Assembly (NCBI RefSeq): GCF_900104155.1
Contig: NZ_FMYB01000008.1
Coordinates: forward strand, 1-64,000
DNA: 64,000 bases
Origin: Butyrivibrio sp. INlla16
Lineage (GTDB): Bacteria > Bacillota > Clostridia > Lachnospirales > Lachnospiraceae
Direction: 5' to 3'
Shown piece after piece: positions 34,253-43,335 of the stretch (position 1 is the first letter of the stretch; every line of letters starts with the position of its first letter). The notes below the pieces were generated by a model. It was not told the origin of the DNA and did not search any database. It saw only the letters and a program-made list of their open reading frames with translations. A program made the translations under genes and the position numbers.

Positions 34253-35274
34253 AGAACAAGTCAAAAACAAATATGATTGGAAAAATATGGCGAGGCTACA
34301 GCTTCATATTTGTATTTTTCATAATTTTTCTGGTTTACGCTCTGACCAGCAGCGGCTTTACCTGGAGTGCGACCATGAATATTTTCCGTCACTCAGCAGT
34401 TATCGGAATAGTAGCACTTGGCATGGGTCTTGTGTGCCTCACGGGAGAGATAGATCTGTCAGCCGGCTCGACACTGGCTTTCGTCAGCGGTTTTTCGGTA
34501 GTCATTTTTAATATGACAAATGGCAACATCGCAGCAACGCTCATCTTTTCACTGGTAATGGGTGCGCTTCTCGGACTCATCAACGGAATACTGGTCGGTG
34601 TTGTGAAAATGCCTTCCTTTATTGTTACTCTTGCAACCATGCTTATCTACAGATCCTTTGCACAGTATTTTTGCCAGCACATTTCAAAGAAGCTTATCGG
34701 CGGAGGAAGCTCAGTATACAAGATGACCTCCGGCCTTGCGGGCTACGATTCAATGTACGGCTTTGGTAACGGCAAACTTGCAACACTTCCCATCGTGGGA
34801 ATCGTGCTTATCCTTTTCACTGTTCTTTTCGTATACATCACAAACGATACAAAGTTTGGTAAAAAGATCTATGCCGTTGGTTCCAGTGAAAAGGGTGCGT
34901 TTATGAGCGGTATCAACGTAAGACTCATGAAAATGATGTCCTTCGTGATCATGGGAGTTATGATCGGTGCAGCAGCTTTCCTCTGGATCTGCATGAACGG
35001 TTCATCAGATCCCGCAACAACAGGTAACAGCTATGAGATGTATGCAATCGCAGCAGTAGTACTCGGTGGCATCGCAATGTCAGGCGGTAAGGGAAAAATG
35101 ATCGGTGTACTTTTCGGATCACTTTCCTACACCGTAATCGACAAAATCATCATCGCTCTTAAGATGGATTCACTTATTAACAACGCAATCAAGGGCATAA
35201 TCCTCATCCTTGTAATCCTTATCCAGGTTGCAGGCCCTCAGATCAAAGAGAAGTTTATGACATCCAAAGAATGA
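34249..35274 (+). CDS. CUT2 sugar ABC transporter permease (RbsC type)
   Basis: Integral membrane protein of 341 residues with eight to ten spans and the BPD_transp_2 fold. LGMGLVCLTGEIDLSAGS is the hallmark segment of ribose/xylose/galactose permeases, and VVLGGIAMSGGKGKMIG the late conserved loop. It presumably works as a homodimer with the preceding ATPase. Its ATG overlaps the ATPase stop (ATGA). A terminator lies 60 bases after the stop. Confidence 0.94.
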   Translation: MKNKSKTNMIGKIWRGYSFIFVFFIIFLVYALTSSGFTWSATMNIFRHSAVIGIVALGMGLVCLTGEIDLSAGSTLAFVSGFSVVIFNMTNGNIAATLIFSLVMGALLGLINGILVGVVKMPSFIVTLATMLIYRSFAQYFCQHISKKLIGGGSSVYKMTSGLAGYDSMYGFGNGKLATLPIVGIVLILFTVLFVYITNDTKFGKKIYAVGSSEKGAFMSGINVRLMKMMSFVIMGVMIGAAAFLWICMNGSSDPATTGNSYEMYAIAAVVLGGIAMSGGKGKMIGVLFGSLSYTVIDKIIIALKMDSLINNAIKGIILILVILIQVAGPQIKEKFMTSKE

Positions 35275-35334
35275 TCATATAGTTTTGGCACAAAGCCATA
35301 GAGCTTCATGCCTGAATTATAAGAAACATAGACA

Positions 35335-35370
35335 AATCACAGATCCAATCAAACGGGTCTGTGATTTTTT
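35335..35370 (+). terminator. Terminator after the ABC operon
   Basis: AATCACAGATCC (35335-35346) pairs with GGGTCTGTGATT (35355-35366), followed by a T run. Confidence 0.88.
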
Positions 35371-35463
35371 ATGTTTATTTAAGATTTTTGGATGAAATAC
35401 CATAGTAAAATAGATGCATAAAGGTTAAATTGTACCTTTTTTTCTTATAGAGGAACCTGTGTT

Positions 35464-38400
35464 ATGGGCATCGATATCATTGAAAACGTATGCACCCTGC
35501 TGGTCGTTATTTTCGGGACGTTGTATTCGCTTTTTAAATACGTCAAGACGCCGCTTCGTGGGTGGCTTTACATTTCCATCTTTTTCCTGACACATCTTCT
35601 CAGCGATTATTATTGGACCACATATTTTCTCGTAATCGGTGAGGACCCTGATGTCTCGGCTCTGATGGCTTACTTCGGCTGGAATGTAGGCTATCTTGTT
35701 ATGCTGCTCATGGCAATTAAAATGCGGCCGGATTATGTAAAAGGGTTCTTCAATCTTCTGATGCTGCTTCCGATTCCGCTCAATATCTGGCAGTTTTTCA
35801 TATATATTCAATATGGCGGAATCTTCAACAATATCTGGGAGGGAGTCCTGGCTACCGGTATCGCGTGCATATGCCTGCAGGTGATTCTGCATTATTTCAT
35901 GCACAGGGCGGAGAATGTAGCTTTCCCGTATTTCCATGTTGCTCTGGCTCTTTTTATACTATTCGAATATGGCATGTGGACCTCCTCATGTTACGATTGG
36001 AGCTGGGCACCGGTAGATCCCTATTATGTATTCAGCTTCCTTGAGTGTGGATCATTGCTCCTTCTGGCGCCAGCCACTGACAAGGAATATGCCCAGAGGG
36101 GCTGTGTAAAGCCTGAGAGAAGCGTTCAGGAGACTCGGTTTACAATTCTCTTGCAGGCAACGATAGCAGTAATTATCTTCTTCGGCGGTGTCGGTGGCTA
36201 CTCTGTCGGTGTTATGATGAAAAATGCTCTGCCTAAAGGGGCATCGGATCCCGGAAGCTATAAAAATATCGCAATTACGCTCTTTGTCATTTCAATTGTT
36301 CTTGTACTTTTCATAATGATGATAATCACGATGACAGCCATGCGCTATAAGGCCATAGAGCGCAATATGCCCGAAGATGCTGCCATAAAGCGCGGACGCT
36401 TCAACTTTGTGCTGACTATTGTGATCACGTTGTCGCTGATGATCATTTCCGTTATTTATACATCAAGGCTGTTTTACAAAGTGGCTGTTACGGGTGTAAT
36501 AGAAAACGGGCAGAACAGGGTTTATTCCACCTCGGAAGAACTCGAGAATTATATAGGTGTTGCAAGGTCGATTCTGTGGGTTACGGCAGATACGGTAGAT
36601 ATCATGCTGGAAACAGGCTCTTCACAGCAAAATGTCCTTGATTACATCACTGATCAGACAAAGAATCAGTCTGAGCAGTTTGATGAGAACTTCACCGGTC
36701 TCTACGCCTATGTGAACGGAGAGTATATGGACGGCTCCGGATGGGTTCCGCCTGCGGATTACGACGTGGAAGTGCGTGACTGGTATAAGAATGCGGTGGA
36801 TGCGAACGGCAACACCATCATTGTTAATCCCTATGTTGATATGCAGACGGGATCGCTGGTTATAACCATTTGTAAACTGATTGATAACAGAGATGAACCC
36901 GGAAATTATGAAAAACGCGATGTCGTCGCACTGGATCTTGTCGTCAATCATGTTCAGAAGGTTACCGAGGATATCAATATCGGCGGCAAGGGCTTCGGGT
37001 TCGTTGTAAACAAAGACGGGATGATAATAGCCCACCCCGATCGCTCCTTAAACGGCAGCAATATAGAGGATATATACGGAACCGGACTCATAGAAACTAT
37101 TACTGAAAACTGCAACAGCTCGGTGAAAGCAAGACTGGAGAACCGTGATTGTACTCTTTTCATAAATTCCGTCATAAATCAGTGGTATGTGGTGATTGCC
37201 ATAAGTGATAGCGAGCTCTTTGCAGAATCCAACGGACAGCTGGCGGTGAATATAGTTGTGTCACTGCTGATTTTCCTGCTGATTTCCTTCTTCTACTATC
37301 TGGGTTATAAGAATGAACAGCTGAATGCCAGAAAGATGGAGGATATGCGAAGCGCGGATATGCGCCATGAGTATGAGGCTCAGGTACTCAAGCAAAAAGA
37401 GACAGCTGCGAATGAGGCTAACAAGGCAAAGAGCCAGTTCCTTGCACAGATGTCTCATGAGATAAGAACGCCTATCAATGCAGTGCTTGGCATGAACGAG
37501 ATGATCCTTCGCACCTCGAAGGATGAACAGACTCTTGAATATGCCAATAACATTGATTCTGCGGGGAACATCCTGCTTGCGCTTATCAATACCATCCTGG
37601 ATTTTTCAAAGATCGAGGATGGCAAGATGGATATCATTCCCGTAAATTACGATACCTCATCCTTCATTCTTGATCTGATAAATTCCATCAAGAGAAGAGC
37701 GGAGACAAAGGGGCTGGAGCTCATTCCGGAGATAGACGAGAGCATTCCCTGCACGCTTTTCGGTGATGATGTGCGCCTTAAGCAGGTTATAGTTAACCTT
37801 CTTACAAATGCCGTGAAGTATACTGAGACAGGCTCTGTCTGGCTCACCATGAAAAATGAAATTATTGACGGTGACAAGTTGAAGCTCTACGTCTCCGTGC
37901 GGGATACCGGTATTGGTATCAAGCCTGAAGATATAGACAGACTCAGCCTTTCGTTCCAGAGATTTGATGAAAAGAAAAATCGTAACATCGAGGGAACGGG
38001 CCTTGGAATGTCCATCGTTACAAACCTTCTGAGTCTCATGGGCAGCAAGATCTGCGTGAAAAGTACCTATGGCGAAGGCTCAAATTTCTTCTTTGTTATT
38101 GAACAGGGAGTTGTGGACAAAACGCCTATAGGCGATTTTGCAAAGAATCTGGAGAACAAGAAAAAAGAGCGCACGAACGAGGACCTGATAAGCGCGCCGG
38201 GTGCCCGTGTTCTTGTGGTGGACGATAATAACCTGAACCTCATGGTTGCAAAGAGCCTTCTTAAGCTGTGCAATATTTTTCCTGATGCAGTGGCTTCCGG
38301 CAGAGAAGCCATAAATCTCATGGGGAAGAAGTCCTATGACATTGTTTTCCTTGATCATATGATGCCGGGTATGGATGGAATCGAGACTTTGCATGAACTT

Positions 38401-39045
38401 GAGGAATGCAGCCTCATTCCTACCGGGACGAAGATGATAGTCCTAACTGCCAATGCGGTTGTGGGAGCTAAGGAAAACTATTTGAGGGAGGGCTTCGATG
38501 ATTATCTGTCCAAGCCCATAGAACTCAAAAATCTTGTGGAGCAGCTTAAAAAGTATCTTCCGAAAACCGCCTATGAACATGTGCGCGAAACGGAACCTGT
38601 AACGGGGAATACTGAAAAAACTGAACAATCTGAACAGTCTGAGAAGCCTGAATATAAGCCGATAGTATTCGATGATGATGCACCTGTCTATGATATAGAA
38701 AGACTGAAGGAGGCAGGTATGGACACCGAGACAGGCCTTGCCTATTGTGCAGGTGATCCCGATACCTTCTTTGAAGTGCTCTCTGTTTTTACAAATGATT
38801 ATGAGACGAAGAGCATGAATTTTAAATCTTATTATGAGAGTGAAAACTGGCATGATTACGACATTTTGATCCATGCACTTAAGGGTAACCTTCGTGCAAT
38901 CGGAATGCAGGAGCTTGCAGAGAAGGCTTTTGCTCTGGAAAAAGCGGCCAAGGAAGGTGATGCCGATTACATCAAGGCTAATCACAAGGCTATGATGGAG
39001 GAGTATCGCAAAATTAATGAAGTTATCTGTGAAGCTGCGCTGTGA
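35464..39045 (+). CDS. Hybrid sensor histidine kinase with membrane, Cache, kinase, receiver and HPt domains
   Basis: A 1193-residue signalling protein. Residues 1-220 hold about six or seven membrane spans, followed by two more spans and an extracytoplasmic dCache-like domain (about 350-590, with GSLVITICKLID). Then come a HisKA domain with His665 (MSHEIRTP), an HATPase domain (NLLTNAVKY, DTGIGI, GTGLGMS), a receiver with Asp964 (FLDHMMPGMDG) and an HPt domain with His1137 (IHALKG). A phosphorelay within one chain is expected, but no DNA-binding output is present and no partner regulator is encoded nearby. It starts 190 bases after the sugar ABC operon and ends at its own terminator. Cache domains sense small molecules; the ligand is unknown. 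Confidence 0.9.
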   Translation: MGIDIIENVCTLLVVIFGTLYSLFKYVKTPLRGWLYISIFFLTHLLSDYYWTTYFLVIGEDPDVSALMAYFGWNVGYLVMLLMAIKMRPDYVKGFFNLLMLLPIPLNIWQFFIYIQYGGIFNNIWEGVLATGIACICLQVILHYFMHRAENVAFPYFHVALALFILFEYGMWTSSCYDWSWAPVDPYYVFSFLECGSLLLLAPATDKEYAQRGCVKPERSVQETRFTILLQATIAVIIFFGGVGGYSVGVMMKNALPKGASDPGSYKNIAITLFVISIVLVLFIMMIITMTAMRYKAIERNMPEDAAIKRGRFNFVLTIVITLSLMIISVIYTSRLFYKVAVTGVIENGQNRVYSTSEELENYIGVARSILWVTADTVDIMLETGSSQQNVLDYITDQTKNQSEQFDENFTGLYAYVNGEYMDGSGWVPPADYDVEVRDWYKNAVDANGNTIIVNPYVDMQTGSLVITICKLIDNRDEPGNYEKRDVVALDLVVNHVQKVTEDINIGGKGFGFVVNKDGMIIAHPDRSLNGSNIEDIYGTGLIETITENCNSSVKARLENRDCTLFINSVINQWYVVIAISDSELFAESNGQLAVNIVVSLLIFLLISFFYYLGYKNEQLNARKMEDMRSADMRHEYEAQVLKQKETAANEANKAKSQFLAQMSHEIRTPINAVLGMNEMILRTSKDEQTLEYANNIDSAGNILLALINTILDFSKIEDGKMDIIPVNYDTSSFILDLINSIKRRAETKGLELIPEIDESIPCTLFGDDVRLKQVIVNLLTNAVKYTETGSVWLTMKNEIIDGDKLKLYVSVRDTGIGIKPEDIDRLSLSFQRFDEKKNRNIEGTGLGMSIVTNLLSLMGSKICVKSTYGEGSNFFFVIEQGVVDKTPIGDFAKNLENKKKERTNEDLISAPGARVLVVDDNNLNLMVAKSLLKLCNIFPDAVASGREAINLMGKKSYDIVFLDHMMPGMDGIETLHELEECSLIPTGTKMIVLTANAVVGAKENYLREGFDDYLSKPIELKNLVEQLKKYLPKTAYEHVRETEPVTGNTEKTEQSEQSEKPEYKPIVFDDDAPVYDIERLKEAGMDTETGLAYCAGDPDTFFEVLSVFTNDYETKSMNFKSYYESENWHDYDILIHALKGNLRAIGMQELAEKAFALEKAAKEGDADYIKANHKAMMEEYRKINEVICEAAL

Positions 39046-39065
39046 TATTGTCGTATGATTTTTCG

Positions 39066-39097
39066 CACCCTTCGGAAATTCTCCGGAGGGTGTTTCT
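39066..39097 (+). terminator. Terminator after the hybrid kinase
   Basis: CACCCTTCGGA pairs with TCCGGAGGGTG around a five-base loop, followed by TTTCT. Confidence 0.8.
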
Positions 39098-39166
39098 ATG
39101 TCTTGACCTCGCCCTTGGGGCAAACTTTATAATTCTTTTCAGATGATAAAGTCAGGAGGAAATGGT

Positions 39167-40054
39167 ATGAAGATAGCGGTAATGGCTGATATTCACAGCA
39201 ATCATATAGCACTTGAAAAGTGTGTCAGGCAGGCACAAAGGCTTGGAGCTGATGAGTTCCTTTTTCTTGGAGATTACGTCGGAGATCTCGCCTATCCTCA
39301 GAAAACACTTAAGTACCTTGAAAAGCTTCGCTCTGAAGTTCCCTGCACATTTATCAGGGGGAATAAGGAGGATTACTGGATAGATTACCGACAGGCAGAT
39401 CATGATGAGTGGGAGTGGAAGCCGGGGACCTCAAATACAGGAATGCTCAGGTACGGCTTTGACAGGATCACGGACAGTCAGATAGATGAGTTCGAAAAGA
39501 TGCCGATTTCCATGGTGATAGAGCGCGAGGGGATGCCGCCCTTTACAATTTGCCACGGGTCACCCTTCAGTGCCACAGAGAGCATGAGGGAAGGCAACGA
39601 TTATATTGATGAACTTACGGAAAAACTCGAGAGCGAGCTTACAATCTGCGCCCATTTTCATATTCAGATGCAGTATGTCAGAAACGGAAAGCGCGTAATA
39701 AATCCCGGCTCTGTAGGGCTGTCCTTTAGATGCGGCGGAAAGGCTCAGTTCATGATGCTTCACGGAAATGACGGAAGATGGGAGCCTGAGTTCATATCGC
39801 TCCCCTATGAGGTGGAAGAGGTCATACGAGAGATGGATGAGGAAAAATTGTGGAAGCACGCACCCGCCTGGTATCAGGTCACAAGATCCATAATCCTCGG
39901 AGGCGATGTCTCCCAGGGCAAGATCCTTAAGAAGGCTTTCGAACTTTGCGAAAAGGCCGAAGGCTTTGCCCAGTGGGGTAAGATTCCTGAGAAGTATTGG
40001 GACATGGCGCTTGATTCCTACAGTATTCCGATAGCTGAACCGGTGATGGATTGA
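39167..40054 (+). CDS. Metallophosphoesterase (YfcE/MJ0936-like)
   Basis: Calcineurin-like phosphoesterase, 295 residues. Metal-binding motifs appear in order: MADIHSNHIAL (Asp and His), GDYVGDL, RGNKEDYW (Asn and following acid), CHGSP and CAHFHIQM, then NPGSVGLS. Small members of this family are phosphodiesterases with broad activity in vitro. The extra C-terminal 90 residues (PAWYQVTRSIILGGDVSQG onward) occur in Lachnospiraceae relatives. AGGAGG precedes the ATG at 39167; the frame start at 39143 overlaps that site. Monocistronic; no partner suggests its substrate. Confidence 0.87.
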   Translation: MKIAVMADIHSNHIALEKCVRQAQRLGADEFLFLGDYVGDLAYPQKTLKYLEKLRSEVPCTFIRGNKEDYWIDYRQADHDEWEWKPGTSNTGMLRYGFDRITDSQIDEFEKMPISMVIEREGMPPFTICHGSPFSATESMREGNDYIDELTEKLESELTICAHFHIQMQYVRNGKRVINPGSVGLSFRCGGKAQFMMLHGNDGRWEPEFISLPYEVEEVIREMDEEKLWKHAPAWYQVTRSIILGGDVSQGKILKKAFELCEKAEGFAQWGKIPEKYWDMALDSYSIPIAEPVMD

Positions 40055-40170
40055 TATTTCAGATATTAGATGAAGAATTCTGATTCAAAAGATAAAAATT
40101 CGCATAAGTCAAGTACGAAATATGAACTGACTTATTCATAATTCGTAGGCAAACCCTCAAGGATTTCGTG

Positions 40171-40403
40171 TATAATACTATTGGCGTTTTCTTTTCTGCA
40201 AATCCAGACAGCGCCATGGGTATGGGAAACGATTTTCTTTGAGGGATACAAAATATGAAACTGGAGACTGGACTACGAAGGCAGAGTAATAGTCAAATAC
40301 GGTTTCGCATTTACTTAGTATATGACACATCCTAAGTTTACTTGGGGTGTGTTTTTTGTGTTCTTTTTTATGGTTTTTATGTTTTGGGAAGGGAGAAATT
40401 TTA
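40171..40403 (+). promoter_or_regulatory. Promoter and long structured leader of the LRR protein gene
   Basis: TATAAT at 40171-40176 is a good -10 box. The roughly 225-base leader contains long-range complementary pieces (TCCAG with CTGGA, GTAT with ATAC, GACT with AGTC, GAAAC with GTTTC) and ends in a terminator (40326-40357), 46 bases before the ATG. This is the layout of a transcription attenuator or riboswitch. I compared it from memory with c-di-GMP I/II, glycine, THF, ykkC and lysine consensus elements and found no match. The upstream part (40055-40170) holds only one ATAAGTCA/TGACTTAT inverted repeat. Confidence 0.5.
40326..40357 (+). terminator. Leader terminator before the LRR protein gene
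   Basis: CACATCCTAAG (40326-40336) pairs, with G-T wobbles, with CTTGGGGTGTG (40341-40351), and six T follow. It lies upstream of a gene and downstream of a promoter, so it probably attenuates. Confidence 0.8.
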
Positions 40404-42152
40404 ATGAAGACAAAGAGATTATTTAAAAACATCATGCCTTTAATTATGGCTGTTGCACTTTTTATTACGGCGCTGCCGGTGTCGGGGATCAAGGCGAAGG
40501 CGGAAGATGATAGTCCATTTGAACCCAAATTCTCGTTTAGCGGACAAAAATTCACACTGATAGTCAAACAACCAGAAGCAGGAAAGAAGAGTAGTGATGT
40601 AGGAATTGTAGATTATTTTTATTATATTGGTGGGAAAGCCTCATATTCTGTTGAAGAAAAATGGTATAGGGTTATTGGTGATGGGAAGAAAGAAAAGCTG
40701 GAAGCAGGGATGTCATTTATGGGAGGCGCATACTATATTTATGTTGCCACGATTAGTACATCTATGATTAATATAAATGACTTCACCGTGGAAATAGATG
40801 ATTCTCCGGGTAGCGTAAAATGGCTGAAAGATTTGGATGTAGAGCATAAGGATGATCATAAAATTATTTGTACCGGATATACAATTGCATCAGCAGTAGA
40901 TGGGAAGAACTTGGGAGCGTATACAATCGATTTATCCAGTGGCAGCGCAAGAGTAACAGGCGAAGACGCTAAAGCAGTTGTCTACAATATTTCAGGTTCA
41001 TCAGTTGATGGAACTACAGATAGACTTGGAGACGGTGAGCTTGATACAGGAATAGATTTTGACCTGAACAAAGATGGTAAAGGCGATATACAAGTCACAG
41101 CTACTGATTTTTCAGATCCCGATATGTATGCGAAGATTGAGGTCTTAAGCACAAATACTGTTAGAGATCAGGCTATAATAGTTTTATCTGATGAAATGAA
41201 AAATATGCTCTTATCATCCGGGTATAAATTTTATGAGAAAGTAATTTTGAATTTCTCAGCACCAAATATAGACTTATCAAAGGGCTCATATTATACAAAC
41301 GATACAAAAAATATCAGTTATTTCTATACTTATTACAAAGCGTGCATCGATGAGGGAAGTATTAAAGTAAATGAAAAATCCCTTACCGAAGCAGATGCTG
41401 ATTTGGACAAAGACGGTACATGGGATATAAATATTGTTTTGACATTAGATTCGGCCTATAAGTTTGTTGATATGACTATCACAGCACTTCCTACATGCAG
41501 CATTAAGACTAGTATTACCAAGAGTCTTAGTGAGTCGACTAAGGCAGAATTAGATAAGGCAAAATACGCATATTATAGGGAAGCAACATTTATTTTCCCT
41601 GACTCGAAATCATCCTCATCACCGGAAGACGATAAAACAGAAGAGACCGGAAAGGCGGAAAAGACAGAAAAAGCAAAGAAAGTTGAGGACCCCGCACCTG
41701 CTGCGCATGCTGTGGGAGAAGCTGTAGAGAATGGCGGAGCTTCTTACACCATCTCATCAGTAGATGAAGGGAAAGAAGCGGTTACATATGCTAAGCCTGA
41801 TTCCAATAAGGTTACAAGTGCTACAATTCCGGACACCATAACCATTGATAATAAGGAGTATAAGGTAACAGAGATTGCAGCAAATGCATTCAAAAACAAT
41901 AAGAAGCTTAAGAAGATAACTATCGGTAAGAACATAAACAAGATCGGAGCAAATGCTTTCTTTGGTTGCAAGAATCTTAAGAACATAAAGTTCAAGACAG
42001 TTCTTCTTACCAAGAAGACAGTTGGCAAGAATGCTTTCAAGGGCGTAAATGCCAAGGCAAAAGCAAAAGTTCCGAAGAAGGTTCTTAAGTTATACAAGAA
42101 ATTCCTTCCGGGCAAAGGTTTAAACGGCAAGGGACAGAAGATTACGAAGTAA
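40404..42152 (+). CDS. Secreted protein with BspA-type leucine-rich repeats
   Basis: A 582-residue exported protein: signal peptide MKTKRLFKNIMPLIMAVALF with cleavage near GIKAKA, a large middle region (about 35-410) that matches no family I know, a Glu/Lys-rich linker, then a C-terminal LRR_5/BspA block (VTEIAANAFKNNKKLKKITI, INKIGANAFFGCKNLKNIKF). The last 30 residues are very Lys-rich and could bind cell-wall polymers. BspA repeats often mediate surface interactions. The start at 40404 follows GGGAG and gives a clean signal peptide; the frame from 40347 does not. It is preceded by an attenuator-like leader and ends before a strong terminator. Confidence 0.75.
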   Translation: MKTKRLFKNIMPLIMAVALFITALPVSGIKAKAEDDSPFEPKFSFSGQKFTLIVKQPEAGKKSSDVGIVDYFYYIGGKASYSVEEKWYRVIGDGKKEKLEAGMSFMGGAYYIYVATISTSMININDFTVEIDDSPGSVKWLKDLDVEHKDDHKIICTGYTIASAVDGKNLGAYTIDLSSGSARVTGEDAKAVVYNISGSSVDGTTDRLGDGELDTGIDFDLNKDGKGDIQVTATDFSDPDMYAKIEVLSTNTVRDQAIIVLSDEMKNMLLSSGYKFYEKVILNFSAPNIDLSKGSYYTNDTKNISYFYTYYKACIDEGSIKVNEKSLTEADADLDKDGTWDINIVLTLDSAYKFVDMTITALPTCSIKTSITKSLSESTKAELDKAKYAYYREATFIFPDSKSSSSPEDDKTEETGKAEKTEKAKKVEDPAPAAHAVGEAVENGGASYTISSVDEGKEAVTYAKPDSNKVTSATIPDTITIDNKEYKVTEIAANAFKNNKKLKKITIGKNINKIGANAFFGCKNLKNIKFKTVLLTKKTVGKNAFKGVNAKAKAKVPKKVLKLYKKFLPGKGLNGKGQKITK

Positions 42153-42250
42153 ATAACAGGCTAAATACAAGATAGGTAAGAAATCAGTAAGCTTACTATG
42201 CGAAAGATAGCAAAGAGAATAGCAAGCTGATGAAGTGAATAAAAAGATAA

Positions 42251-42290
42251 AAAATACGGGGGAGTCACTATATAGATTCCTCCGTATTTT
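42251..42290 (+). terminator. Terminator after the LRR protein gene
   Basis: AAAATACGG with GGA pairs with TCC and CCGTATTTT around a 14-base loop. T and A runs stand on either side, so it may work in both directions. Confidence 0.85.
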
Positions 42291-42374
42291 CAAAAGAAGG
42301 TTTATATAGAATCGATTCCTTTTTTTTATATGATTAAATATAGTTGCATGGGACTTGTTATGAGGGGAGCTATC

Positions 42375-42893
42375 ATGAAAACTATGAAAACATTTGTAGT
42401 AACTTCTATAACTGTACTTCTGCTTTTTTCACTTATAGGATGCGGGAGCAAGAAAACTATCTCTCATGATGAAATGCTGAAATTGCAGAAAGAAAGCTAC
42501 ACTGTGGTGCTGGATAGTGAAGAAGATCCGGAATTAACTAACTTTGTCTTTTCAGCCGGTGGTGGGATGGCTGCTGTGCCAAATAGCTACAAGATTCAAG
42601 TGGTAAAGCTGGCTGACGGATATTACTTCTCAAATGATTGGGAGAAATATTACAAGGCGAGTAATGCTGAGGTCAAGCTTTTCCTAAATATTCTGGATAA
42701 GTACAATATCTATAAGATCAAAGAAATCAAGAGTGATGACTTCGTACTGGATGGTATGGATTTCTATTTGGAATACTGGCTGTCAGACGGAACCAGGGTT
42801 ACCGACAACGGACAATTCGACAATATTCCTTATGGGTATCCGTTTCTTGAAGAACTTGATGATCTTGTAGATATGGGATTTAAGGTGAAGTGA
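42375..42893 (+). CDS. Small lipoprotein, unknown function
   Basis: A 172-residue predicted lipoprotein: MKTMKTFVVTSITVLLLFSL then the lipobox LIGC. The mature part has HDEMLKLQKES, DGYYFSNDWEKYY and a C-terminal YWLSDGTRVTDNGQF segment; no family is recognised. GGGGAG precedes the ATG at 42375. It is followed by the first stem-loop array (43027-43296), which separates it from the next lipoprotein gene. Confidence 0.75.
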   Translation: MKTMKTFVVTSITVLLLFSLIGCGSKKTISHDEMLKLQKESYTVVLDSEEDPELTNFVFSAGGGMAAVPNSYKIQVVKLADGYYFSNDWEKYYKASNAEVKLFLNILDKYNIYKIKEIKSDDFVLDGMDFYLEYWLSDGTRVTDNGQFDNIPYGYPFLEELDDLVDMGFKVK

Positions 42894-43026
42894 TAGGTTA
42901 CGGAAGTCTTGTTTATTATCTTGGAATCAGCAGAAAATCGGAAATTACCTACTTATGGCGGTAGTGAAGAATAAGAAATGTATTATGATTAATAAGGGAA
43001 ACAACAAAAGAAGTAGTGTTGCTTGA

Positions 43027-43296
43027 ATTTATTGTAAGGAAAAATGAGCAATACAATAAATGGAGCAGCTATGGATATATTTGTTGTAAGGGAAAAGGCA
43101 CCTGTACAATAAATCCGTAAAGAATAGTTAGATTTGTTGTTGCGACTATTTTTGTAAACAACAAACCGGCTGATAGCAGCTCAATTTATTGTATAGAGAA
43201 TTCTAAGGTGCAACAAACCGGCTGATACCAACAAAATTTATTGTTTAGAGAATTCTTAGGTACAACAAATCCAGAAATGATAAGAAGAGTTGTTGC
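43027..43296 (+). repeat. Alternating-word stem-loop array A (period 52-53 bp)
   Basis: ATTTATTGTA or ATTTGTTGT starts at 43027, 43079, 43132, 43184 and 43236, with a partial copy at 43289. The reverse-complement word (TACAATAAAT, ACAACAAA and variants) starts at 43052, 43105, 43158, 43211 and 43262. Word and complement thus alternate about every 26 bp. The loops between a word and its complement are 15-18 bases and purine-rich (AGGAAAAA, AGGGAAAA, AGAGAATT twice). Linkers share CCGGCTGATA in two units. It occupies the 442-base gap between two lipoprotein genes; no coding frame is convincing there. Confidence 0.85.
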
Positions 43297-43335
43297 ACTA
43301 TGAAAATATACTAATACTTCTCACATGGAGTGAAT

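Noticed and set aside
40180-40360. Known riboswitch (c-di-GMP I/II, glycine, THF, ykkC, mini-ykkC)
   Set aside because: Conserved core strings of these classes are absent. Two ACGA loop-like sequences recalled mini-ykkC, but the stems are too weak.
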